Shown piece by piece: positions 21,461 through 31,034 of a DNA stretch of 64,000 nucleotides. The stretch lies in contig QXJR01000005.1 in NCBI GenBank assembly GCA_020975725.1, positions 682,001-746,000 of the forward strand, in the 5' to 3' direction. The DNA comes from Picocystis sp. L7 (Eukaryota > Chlorophyta > Picocystophyceae > Picocystales > Picocystaceae). The notes under the pieces were generated by a model. The model was given only the letters and a program-made list of their open reading frames with translations. It was not told the DNA's origin and did no database searches. The translations under genes and the position numbers were made by a program. Every line of letters starts with the position of its first letter. Position 1 is the stretch's first letter.

Positions 21461-23584
21461 TCATTCATAGACATCGTTCTTAAGCATGTCCCGCTGTTGA
21501 AGCTGTTGGCTGACACGGTGGGCGCCCACAAGCAGACGTTCAAACCCATCACCAGGATGGTCCACTTGAGAGTACTGGACTTCATGTCCATGTTCAGCTA
21601 CAGTTTGCTGCATTTCTAGAAGCTCTCCATTCTGCGCAATTTGTTTGAGTGTGTAGAATAGATCAATGTGGTTTTCGAGGAAGGCTGTACCATTAATATA
21701 TACGCTTGCTTGCTGGTAAAAATGTCCCCAGTGCCATGGGGATTGCAGTTGCACGTATGGTGAGAAAATGACCGGGATACAACCAAGAGAAATGCTGTCG
21801 TACATGGACTTTCGGACCGGGGTATCACCACCAGGCTCAAGGCAAAATTTTGCCTTTTTCTTGGCCCCGAAGAGTTTACATGTGCTCTTGTGAACCTTTG
21901 TGCTGATCAGCAGACAATCGTTCTTGCCTACCTTCCTGCATTCGTGCACAATTTTCTGACGTAGTGCCAACCCATAATCTCCATGAAGTCCTCCACCAAA
22001 AAGGGCCAAGTAAGGTCTCTCCGACGCCACTTCTTTCCAGGGAGTATGCCCTTCTTTAGATCCCAGGATCCCCGAGGCTGGGTAGGGCACTGAAAATGTA
22101 TGTGGGTAAGGCACTTTGTCGAGGAGAAAGTCATGTGTGTGCAATGCGAGGTAACTCAGCCCATATGTGCTTGCATTAACTGGACCAAAAGTAGCTGTGG
22201 AAACATCATTACCTTGCCGAAAGGGCATCGAGTATGAAACTCTGATTGCCCTCTTCAACAAACCGGTCGGCCTTGCCCACCAAGTGCCACAGCTAGTAAG
22301 TGAAAAGTGGGTTTTTGACAGCATGAGAACATGTTTGTGTGCGTTGCTTTCATCCAGGTGGGGCAATAAATCATGGAGTTCAAATCCTGAGTGATTCTGA
22401 CAAAAGCCCCAAGTAGACTTTGGCTTCGGGAGGATAGGCACAAGGAACAAGTCTGCTTCCTTGGGATCCTTTGTCACCCTGCACCGTCTTGAGGTCAGCA
22501 GCCTAAAAACAATGATGAGAGACATGCTGTACTGGTTGACATTCCGTGTCCCGTCACCGCAGCTCCTCCTCCAAATCGCTCTTCTCCCTTTCCTTGCTAA
22601 GAGAGAAAGGGGAACTCGGTAATCCCACATTGAAGGAATGTCGTATACATACGTTACGGGACAGCGTTCAACATCAGCAAAGTACAGTTTTTTATACCTT
22701 TCAAGTCTTGGCTCCATCCCCTCAGTATTTATCAAATGAAGGCGACGTCTATGCTTCAACGCGCTCCCATCTTCTGCATCCACCTGCCGTGGTCCACGTG
22801 GAATCCCAATGTAGCAATCTAGGAGACGACGAGTCCAATCACTTACTAGATTTTTGTCTGATGCTGCACTAACCAGCAATGCCGCTACCTTCCCTGGCTG
22901 ACACTCAGCAGAGTCCACAGCACGTGACACCAGCCGAGCCAAATGACACTGTGGTTGTGAACCTTGCAGCCATCTTACTCCTCTAGAGTCACAGATCGAA
23001 TTTGAAGGCGCTAGGCCCACATCTGGTGATGGGATATTTAAAATATCACTTAGCAAAAGACGCTGTCCGGGGAGGCAGCCAATAATACAGACCATAGATG
23101 ATGAACACATGGGAGGTGATTGAAAACAAATGCACCTTTTCTTGACCATGAGTTTGAAGGCCAACTTGTTCCTTGATTTTACCAGCTTCAATTTTCTACT
23201 TACACTTCTAGGATGGGACGTGGTATGATTGCGAAAAGCTTCGCCTTCTGCACAATCGTTCCATGCAATGAACGTGACGTTGGAGATTTCACTGACAGTG
23301 GCCAAAGTGCTGCACCCTGTACCACGGCCAGTCAACGTATTGCACTCCAAATCGCCCACTGGAACACAAGCATAGATCCCGCGCACAGTTTGTTGATCAC
23401 GGAACGTTTCTGTGCTCTTGATGAACAGAATCTGTTGCGTGCATTGATGGGAACCCGATATGATGGGCAAAAAGCCTGACAATGAACCCATCCATGCCAA
23501 AAGCAAAGGGAAGTCTAACTTGCAGGAACTTTTTCGAATGCTGGTTAGTAGCCATACAAAGAACTTGCAAATTCTGCTTGGCAT
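21461..23584 (-). CDS. Exostosin-family (GT47) glycosyltransferase
   Basis: 707 codons from the ATG at 23584; the open frame extends to 23620 only via a TTG. The pseudogene copy also starts at this Met (MANTICKCFVWL against MPSRICKFFVWL). An N-terminal hydrophobic run to about residue 45 acts as an anchor. A 300-residue Cys-containing stem follows and has no family I know. The exostosin domain runs from about 312 (TYVYDIPSMWDYRV) through KEADLFLVPILPKPKS to the nucleotide-sugar part near 575-610: KFCLEPGGDTPVRKSMYDS, then ISLGCIPVIFSP. This is the classic GT47 signature. Enzymes of this family extend wall polysaccharides or heparan-like chains in the Golgi. A dead mirror copy lies at 31035-33197. 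Its head-to-head neighbour is the methyltransferase fusion at 25030. Confidence 0.85.
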   Translation of the reverse strand: MPSRICKFFVWLLTSIRKSSCKLDFPLLLAWMGSLSGFLPIISGSHQCTQQILFIKSTETFRDQQTVRGIYACVPVGDLECNTLTGRGTGCSTLATVSEISNVTFIAWNDCAEGEAFRNHTTSHPRSVSRKLKLVKSRNKLAFKLMVKKRCICFQSPPMCSSSMVCIIGCLPGQRLLLSDILNIPSPDVGLAPSNSICDSRGVRWLQGSQPQCHLARLVSRAVDSAECQPGKVAALLVSAASDKNLVSDWTRRLLDCYIGIPRGPRQVDAEDGSALKHRRRLHLINTEGMEPRLERYKKLYFADVERCPVTYVYDIPSMWDYRVPLSLLARKGRRAIWRRSCGDGTRNVNQYSMSLIIVFRLLTSRRCRVTKDPKEADLFLVPILPKPKSTWGFCQNHSGFELHDLLPHLDESNAHKHVLMLSKTHFSLTSCGTWWARPTGLLKRAIRVSYSMPFRQGNDVSTATFGPVNASTYGLSYLALHTHDFLLDKVPYPHTFSVPYPASGILGSKEGHTPWKEVASERPYLALFGGGLHGDYGLALRQKIVHECRKVGKNDCLLISTKVHKSTCKLFGAKKKAKFCLEPGGDTPVRKSMYDSISLGCIPVIFSPYVQLQSPWHWGHFYQQASVYINGTAFLENHIDLFYTLKQIAQNGELLEMQQTVAEHGHEVQYSQVDHPGDGFERLLVGAHRVSQQLQQRDMLKNDVYE

Positions 23585-25029
23585 GCTTGGATCTTCGGTG
23601 GCAAGTATATCAACATCCAAGGCCTTCCATGGGGCAAGTCAACATCCGCTGCAACGAAGCAATGGTCGAACGGGTTCTGTCACCCCCAAAACCAAACCAC
23701 TGTTGGAGATGCAATTATTGAACGTACCCTTTCGTCGTGATCGGGAACCCAGCCAATGACGCCGTGTGCGTGAAACCAATGGAAAAGGAATCTTCACCTC
23801 TGAACACAACGACGGACTTCTTCAGGGTCGTTTCTTGCCAATCGATCGAGCGCTTGTCAGTTGATCGCGTATGCTTCGTAGGTTGAGGGTTCGGATGGGC
23901 CCAATGGACCACCTCCACAACGAATAGCGTGGCACTGGTTTTCGTCTTTCCGACCTTCGTACACGTTTGTTCTTCTTCGGCTCTTCAAGCGTCGATCGTT
24001 TCTTTCGTCGCTCGGACGGGGTCTCTCCGATCGCGGAACCTATCTTTGGTGTTCCGTTCTCCTTTACGAAGCTTTTCGGTCGTGTCTCTGCGCGTGTTCG
24101 AGTGTCTTGCGATCCGTTGTTTAGGCCATGACCCAAGTTGCAACGAAGGGTGGTGGGGTGGAGGGATGCCACTCCTGATTGTGCTGGTGGACGATGCCAG
24201 GGATGACGGGGGACCAATCCCTGGATGACCGTTGTGGATCCGGAGAAGGTCCTGTCCCTCCCCACCGGGTCGGACACCGTTCTCGCCGATCCCCGTTTGT
24301 ACGGGACGGATGTGGGCCTGGAACGTTTTCCTGAAAGGACCGAGCCACCGACCCGTCCCTTCGTGTGGGAGTTTCTTCCCTCCTCGAGGCGTCCGATCCT
24401 GGACCGGTGCGCCACGGTTCCCACGCCGCGGGATCCTTGTCGCGGTGTGCCGAGCCTCGGACGATGGAACGACACGTCGAATGCGCAACGAGGGCGATCG
24501 AACGCGCGCGGATTCGCACCCCCAAAGCCACCGAAGGACTGCCGCCATGATGTCGCTCGTTCCCTGCTTTCCATCGTCCAACCCATTCCGGGGGAATCTT
24601 TCGCGAACGAAAGAAAAGCTCTCCACGGTCACACGTGTGTTCCCATCCAAATCGATTCGGCAAGCAAGCTTGCATCCCCACCGTAAACCCCCCACGATAC
24701 GCAAGGAAACGCGCACCGCCCCCAATCGAGAGAGTCATACGTCCGGAAGTGCGTCGGGGGATCCTGAAGCCGGTGGAACACGTGTACGAAGCCTTCCATT
24801 GGGGGAGAGACGGGATGAGGGACGGCGTCCATCCGAACGAAGGGAACAACCGCGACCCAAAACAAGGCGTTCACCAACACGTGTGCCTCGAGGACGGGCC
24901 GTAGCGTTGAAGGACGCATGCGATCAAAGAGGGTCGCGCTGAAAGGACGTCGATAACGAACGTCCGATCCTGTGTGCGAACCGAGAAAAGAAAGATCCCC
25001 GCGTACGTTGGGAGTTTCTCCGAGGTAGC
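23585..25029. promoter_or_regulatory. Head-to-head spacer with copied leader
   Basis: 1,445 bases between divergent ATGs. The part next to the GT47 start (23585-24000, minus strand) matches the sequence before the GT47 pseudogene (about 30640-31034, plus strand), including one frame that stays similar over about 60 codons (QPTKH, then SID, then ET near its middle). The rest is GC-rich and open in four or more frames, which I take as composition. It probably holds both promoters; no clear TATA was seen. Confidence 0.45.
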
Positions 25030-27165
25030 ATGAGAACCGAAAGGAACGACAAGAGGTTGAAGTCGAACCGATTGTTTCGAATTCGTAACTGCTGCACACT
25101 TCTTCTTTTCGTTGCCGGACCATTCGCGTGCGCGAGCGCCGACCCAAGCGAAACTGACGTCGGGCGGGCAGAAGGAACCTTCGAGCACGAGGAAGAGATC
25201 TGCCATACAGAGTGGAAAGGTGCCTCAACGCTACTCAACACCAGCGTAGCAACATGGATGACCCACCTCGATCGGTTCTACTCTTCTAAAACCGAGGAAG
25301 TTGTGTCTTCGTACCTGTCCAACAACAACAGCAGCAAGCCCTCTCACCTCCTCCTTCAACGCGTCCACTGTACCAAGACTAGGTACAGAGGACGTCCCAA
25401 GCACGATATTGACTGCACCAGGTTGGACCAATGCAAACGCCTACCGTTCCGACCAGCCCTGGACTGCTTGTCCAAGTTGAAAAAAGACACTGCGGGTGGA
25501 GGTAATCAAAGCCCATTCGTTTCACCAGACGCCATTCGGATATTTGGAAAAGAAGGTAAAGGGGCACCCCAATCAGTTCTGGAGTTCGGAAGCAATGTTG
25601 GTAAGAATTTGCAAGCCTTCTATGACCATGGATCCTCCCTGTGTGTTGGTGTGGAACCCTGCTTCATGGGAGAACTGGCATGGTACACCCACGCCTGGGA
25701 CTACATCAGAGGACCTGTGCAGTTTCCATTTTCACTTCCTAAGCACAAAGATATCTTTTTATTCCTCAAACAGTACGTCATGAGAAGCGAAGACAAAAAG
25801 TTTTCTGTACTACTGGCTCTAGGGAGCCTTCAGTCTGTTCCCCGGAACATGCATTGCACCACACTCAACTTCCTGGCAAGCCAGGTGAAGGACTGGGTAG
25901 TGACCAGCAGTACTTGGCCAGCCAGAGGAACGTTTGAAGCCAACACAAAACGGTTCACGATCGATTACGGTTTAGAGTGGGTCAAACGTGGATTTAGGTT
26001 CGATGAAAGTCTCACAATGCAGCTCATGAATGCATTCAGCAGGCCAAGCATGTACAATACTCCTTTGGTATTTGGAGCGCCTCGTCAATTTAAGAGTGTA
26101 GACTGTGTAGATGACGAGATGAGTTGGATGCCGTACGAGAGAAACTATGGCAAGAAATTGGTTGCTGCAGCAACTATGTGTAAGTCTTCGAAGAATCCTG
26201 CAGGTATGCCAATTGGAAGCTCTTCCATGAGTGATCTGTACAGGCAGTTTGCAAGGGTGAACGCAATTTTTTCTTGGGAAAACATATACTTGCTGACGAC
26301 AGTTCCTGCTTCTACTCGACGGAATGACGTGCTAACGGCCCAATTTCTAAGGCATTACTTTGAACTGGGCATAAAACCTTCCAATATTCTTGTGGTTGTG
26401 CAAGGAGACGAAGCTGAGGACGTGTCATCGCTAGCTGCGTATCTGCGTCGGCAAAACATCACTTACATCAGAGAATGGATTGGGCCCTACAACAGCCCGA
26501 GGCGACTTTTGGAATATTTATACTTGCAGGTGCAAGCCAACGTTACCACTGCAAAGCAGTGGATAATGCTTGCAGATAATGACGAATTCCATGAGTTTAA
26601 GATTCCTGTCCTGGATCTCATTTCGTTTCTTCAATCGAGGTCAATGAATGCTATCTTGTCTCCGTTTGCAGATAGAGTGGCCAGACTAGGACTCATACCT
26701 GATAGGATTTCCACAAGCAGTGCACTCCATACGCAGTTCCCCTTCATGTGCCCTCTGACACGGTCGATAGGGGCAAACGGGTGGAAAATTGTCTTGTTCC
26801 AAGCCACAACAAGGGCTCACAACCACAACATCCTTCGCAGGAGAGCCTGCCTTATGCATGTTTCTCAGAGAAGTTTCAAACTGTCAGTGAGGGATAAAAA
26901 ATCACTTTGTGCTGGAATGGTAAGAAGAAGAAGAGATTTAAACATATATCGAGATGACCCTTCCTTTCAGACGTCAGTTGTTGTTGTGCACCACTACAAG
27001 TGGCTAGGAGATCTCACCAAAGCACTGTCTGCACGAATGAATTTGTACAAGGGCCTTGGCCTTGGTTGGTGGGTTGAGTCCATGAAAATTCTTAAGAACA
27101 TCAACGAGAGTACTCGCTGCTGCCTACCTGTTGATCAATGCGTGATCGATCCATCTCTCTGTTGA
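25030..27165 (+). CDS. Fusion: SAM methyltransferase-like plus GT92-like glycosyltransferase
   Basis: 711 codons from the ATG at 25030. The head MRTERNDKRLKSNRLFRIR then CCTLLLFVAGPFACASA is a basic-plus-hydrophobic signal anchor. Residues about 150-350 look like a class I SAM-dependent methyltransferase: SVLEFGSNVGKNLQAFYDHG (about 182-201) fits motif I (hhE/D-x-G-x-G-x), LCVGVEPC fits motif II, and a FSVLLALGSLQSVP stretch would be the motif IV region. Residues about 418-711 are a GT92-like domain like the genes at 17508 and 36072: IYLLTTVPASTRRNDVL, HYFELGIKPSNILVVVQG, the metal motif LADNDEFHEF (DNDEF about 516-520), LSPFADRVARLGLIP, and VVVHHYKWLGD near the end. The likely role is sugar addition and O-methylation on one glycan in the Golgi. 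Motif I has Ser in place of the first Gly. Intact. Confidence 0.75.
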   Translation: MRTERNDKRLKSNRLFRIRNCCTLLLFVAGPFACASADPSETDVGRAEGTFEHEEEICHTEWKGASTLLNTSVATWMTHLDRFYSSKTEEVVSSYLSNNNSSKPSHLLLQRVHCTKTRYRGRPKHDIDCTRLDQCKRLPFRPALDCLSKLKKDTAGGGNQSPFVSPDAIRIFGKEGKGAPQSVLEFGSNVGKNLQAFYDHGSSLCVGVEPCFMGELAWYTHAWDYIRGPVQFPFSLPKHKDIFLFLKQYVMRSEDKKFSVLLALGSLQSVPRNMHCTTLNFLASQVKDWVVTSSTWPARGTFEANTKRFTIDYGLEWVKRGFRFDESLTMQLMNAFSRPSMYNTPLVFGAPRQFKSVDCVDDEMSWMPYERNYGKKLVAAATMCKSSKNPAGMPIGSSSMSDLYRQFARVNAIFSWENIYLLTTVPASTRRNDVLTAQFLRHYFELGIKPSNILVVVQGDEAEDVSSLAAYLRRQNITYIREWIGPYNSPRRLLEYLYLQVQANVTTAKQWIMLADNDEFHEFKIPVLDLISFLQSRSMNAILSPFADRVARLGLIPDRISTSSALHTQFPFMCPLTRSIGANGWKIVLFQATTRAHNHNILRRRACLMHVSQRSFKLSVRDKKSLCAGMVRRRRDLNIYRDDPSFQTSVVVVHHYKWLGDLTKALSARMNLYKGLGLGWWVESMKILKNINESTRCCLPVDQCVIDPSLC

Positions 27166-29811
27166 GGAAGAACAGAAGTGACGAGGCATCCAGAACATTC
27201 TCGTTGTTTGGACTTATTTTGAACAAGATGCAGAAGGGGTATACGGTGCTGTACATGTTTGAAGAATCATTGAGGAATCCTTCAAGATACCGGAAGAATT
27301 TACTTTACGGAGCAATCTCTACACTGCAAGGTCGGTAGTGGTGCAGATTACCTGATACTACTTTCCAGGATGGTATTCCTACCTTTCAGCTCCAGTGAAC
27401 AGTCCAAAATTTGTTTTTGTGGCTTCAGTGACTTCTTCTTAATCGATTGCACTTTGCACAGAAGATGTTCTTGCTGCACCTAGGGCTTTGAGACCAATTA
27501 TGAACGAGGCTTGTGACCCTATACCAGATATACAGGTCATTCACAGGTGCGATTGTTTTAATTGTTTCAAGAATGGCGGTGCTGCCGAATCTTGTAGGAA
27601 CTCTTTGTTGCGCCAGGGGGTATAGTAATTTGAACTGAATAATAGAGCACATGAAGGCAATTGCAGAATAACAATGAGTCTATACACTTTTCATTTAATC
27701 CCGAAGTGTCCAGAATCTCGAGTGTATTGAAATTGGTTGTATGCCACGACACGGTAGCTGATCTCTGAACGACGAAGAGACACCCCTTCTGTGCCAGATG
27801 AAAAGAGGGCACAATTGCAGGTCCCCAGAGTTAAGCTCTATCTGAAAATATTTTACCACCTGGCAGATGCAATTTCCCATCAATTGATCACTTGCGGGAA
27901 AATTGGTAGCCTAGGGGTGCATTGCACGTCCTCAAAGAAGAGCGCTCCCAAGTAAAGCCAGACTGTGCAAACATGTGCTCCTTTCTTTGGCTACACAAAG
28001 CTTATTCCTAGGGCTTCCAGCATAGGCTTAATTTTGCTTTCCGAACTGCTCTTTCAGAGAAGAAAATGGCCATTTGTGTCATAGTTGCGCAATAATTGTG
28101 GTTTACACTTTTCATCGCTCACTGCGGGTTCCATGCAGTGCTGCAAGAAACTAAAAGTATACTTGGAATATCGTGAACTTGCTACTGCAGATGCAATCTA
28201 AATGTAGCCCCGCGCCTAGCCACCTCATAACGGAGAGTATTTAATTATTTTTTGTGTTCTAGAACAAACTGAAGATGATATTGCAGCTCATGGGGACAAT
28301 CCCTATGGCTGGATGCAATTGGTTCAATCAAAGTACTTTTGCTGAAGGACAATAATGAGAGTGTGGTTTGTACATCTCTGGACTTTGAGATTTTTGCACG
28401 CTGCATTTCACTCGCATTGTGTAAGGAAGAAGATTACAATTAAGGAAGCGTTTACACATGCAATCGTGCCCACTTGTCCACCATATCCAAGATTCGAGTG
28501 TGGCAATGCACCTGAACAAATAGAAATTTCACTATAGAACTCATCCTATAAAGTTTGCAAGATGGAGATGCTTGTGATATCTACAACCTACAGGCACCAT
28601 GTACCATTCCGAACAAACATTGGGGGTTCTTTTGGAACTTGGCTCTTGGAAAAGGAAACAAGTACCTTGAAATCAAGATGTCCACATCCAGTTGGATGTG
28701 GGCCATAGGGGTAGCTTGGAGGCATTCATGCTTGCTCTGTGTTGTGGATGACTTATGATTGATGAGTTGAGATGTCTAGAATGGTCAAGCAATATTGGTG
28801 GCTTTGTGTCCCACTCGTGAGAAGTAAACAATCCAGGATCATGTCACAGCAGCACACTGTTAACCAAGCAAGCACGTTGCATGCAAGGGGGTGGGACGTT
28901 GCTTTCTAGCAACCACACAGTTCACGCAAAAGAATCCTTTGCAGCTTCTTCTCAGCCTAGTTTGGGTAACATTTGATTCAGGTCCAATACATTGAACTGG
29001 ATGGCGAAAGCCCCAAAAAACCTTTTCGCCTTTAGGCTGGTTATCTTGTGCCATCTTCCCATAATGGCAACACTTAACGACTTAACTTCAACACCTTACA
29101 TAACTAAGTAGCAGTATTCTAGCTTACACCTGCTCAGACAATACTTCTGCAGGCTTGCTTTGTTGGAAGAAAGACCTAAAAGCACAGGAGAAACCAGTAT
29201 GCTTCCCCGACAGGAGAACTGTTGCAACTTGCCTTGCTAAAGAAATGTGTCACACTCATGCAAGCAATTGTCTACATTGTTTGTCCATCTGAAATGGGCA
29301 GTCGAATGCCCTACTTACGTCCAAAATCTCCAACGCCTTCATTAAACATATAGAAAATTGGGCTTGAATAGAGACGATAGCACAAAAAAACCTTCATCGT
29401 TGTCTTGGAAAGGTTTGTTACTGATATTGTGGTTGCTTCAAGAAAGGTGCTGAATTGTTGTTTGTGAAGACATTGTATTGACCAGCCTTAGCTGAGAGAC
29501 GAAGAATTATCTAAGAGCTTCACAGTCGTAGCGGGCGAAACAAGTGTGGTAATGTAGCACTTCAAGGGTATTTCTCAAACAAGCTCCTTCCCAACACCAG
29601 CAACGACAATTGGCACATGGTCCCAACACGATCGATCAATCTTGCTTTCCCACAGTTATATCCCTTGGGAGTGATTCCAAGTTGTTTTGGCACATTGCTG
29701 TACCAGTAGAATTCAAGGGTAGCCTTTTAGCAAGAGCATCCTTATCCCACTTTTCGTCCTTACTCCAAGAACAGAACTCCTCTCTGCAGCACAGACAAGG
29801 CCAGCGACCCA
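27166..29811. other. 2.6 kb gene-poor interval
   Basis: Downstream of the fusion gene and upstream of repeat copy B. AT-rich; the open segments are all under about 80 codons (for example 27812-27567 minus, 28355-28537 plus and 29054-28860 minus, the last starting at an ATG). None shows a motif I recognise. It probably includes 3' untranslated sequence up to about 27.4 kb. Confidence 0.35.
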
Positions 29812-30092
29812 CCACCAGTTTTTCTTCATCAGGAAAGAGGGGTTGCTACTTCGGGTGGCGTGGAGACTCAGGAGGGCGTCTACGGACGTTGCTGCTCCGA
29901 TCAAAGTTGTAGAGCATTCCATTCGACAGGGTTTTAATCGAGCGACCTCGGCTTGTTTTGGTTCGTGCAAGACCTGGGAGGCCCGTGCAAGTCCGAGGGT
30001 CTTTGAAAGCGGGATCCTGCCTCCTTTCCCCCGGCGGGTGCTCCTTCCTTTCGACGCGCATATCTCTTCATAAACCCGCTCCAATGGAGCGA
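29812..30092 (+). repeat. Diverged dispersed repeat, copy B
   Basis: Plus-strand match to copy A at 5806-6075 (minus strand). One frame (29843-30073) keeps protein-level similarity to the other copy (KVVEHSIRQGFNRA against KVAEHSVWHGFDRR), then PRVFESGILPPF against WGWILPRFQIGA. It could be a diverged exon, a gene fragment or a transposon piece. Confidence 0.55.
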
Positions 30093-31034
30093 ATGATGGC
30101 TCGTCAGATAAAACTCAGTGTGTTGTTTTGAATGATGCCAACCAGGCAGCCAAATTCTGCCTGGGGCAATTTCTAGTGGCGAAGAACCACCACCAGGCGG
30201 TTGTGACCACAAACGGTACCCCTTCTAGACACCTCGCCAAGGGCAGCTGAGCGTCCACGGGGAACCGGAACGCCAAACCCGCAGCACAGAAAAGCACGAA
30301 GACGATGAACGTTCATGAGAAGAATCAGGTGGAGCAACGAGACCACCGGTGCCATGAAACGCTTGGGTAACACCTTGGCCAAGAGGTCCCAAAATGGGTG
30401 AATTTTGGGAACCCCCCAGGCCAGCCACGCCGAGTTCACCGGAAAGACGAACGATCCAGGAGAAAGCAAGGTCAGATTCGGATACAGCTCGTCGAATCAC
30501 CGAGTAGAATGACGAGAAGGAACGGGGAACAGGCCTGTTGCGGGGAAGAGGCCCGAGGACTCACGCTCCTTCGAAGTGGCGGTAGGGTGAAAGTCCTTGT
30601 CCGATCGAGTCGGAAACGATCCAGACGTGGGGAAATGGAGACGAACCCACGGGAACGGAGATCGGTAAAAAGAGAGGAACCCGCGCCACGGTCGTCCTGG
30701 CGAAGGTGGTCAAGCGGACCCATCCGAGTACTCAACCTACGAAACACAGGCAACCCAATCGAAAGGGCTCGATTGACGGAACAGAAACGTATTCAAACAA
30801 GCGGTTCGTCTTTGATAGGGCTGGCGACGCCTTTCCCACCACTTTTCCATGCACGTCGCCATCGGCTGGGCTTCCGAGCAAAAGGATGGAGTGCGCACGA
30901 TAGGGGCTACTCCATGGAGGGCTCCATTTGGTGAGTGGTAGAACACGCCCAGATATCCGCTGTTTGCACTGGTCCCAGAGTGTGCTCGATACAAGCTCTT
31001 CCATACCTATTCAAACACCATTGAAGGTTCAAGC
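30093..31034 (+). promoter_or_regulatory. Region before the GT47 pseudogene, copied leader
   Basis: 30640-31034 matches the sequence before the live GT47 gene (minus strand 24000-23585). 30398-30934 is open for 178 codons but has no domain and mirrors the similar stop-poor stretch in the other spacer. 30093-30400 shows overlapping open frames and no recognised feature. Unlike its live partner, this copy has no divergent neighbour gene. Confidence 0.4.

Noticed and set aside
23822-24942. Four overlapping open frames of 240-254 codons
   Set aside because: They lie in the GC-rich spacer, have no motif, and start in phases that cannot all be coding.
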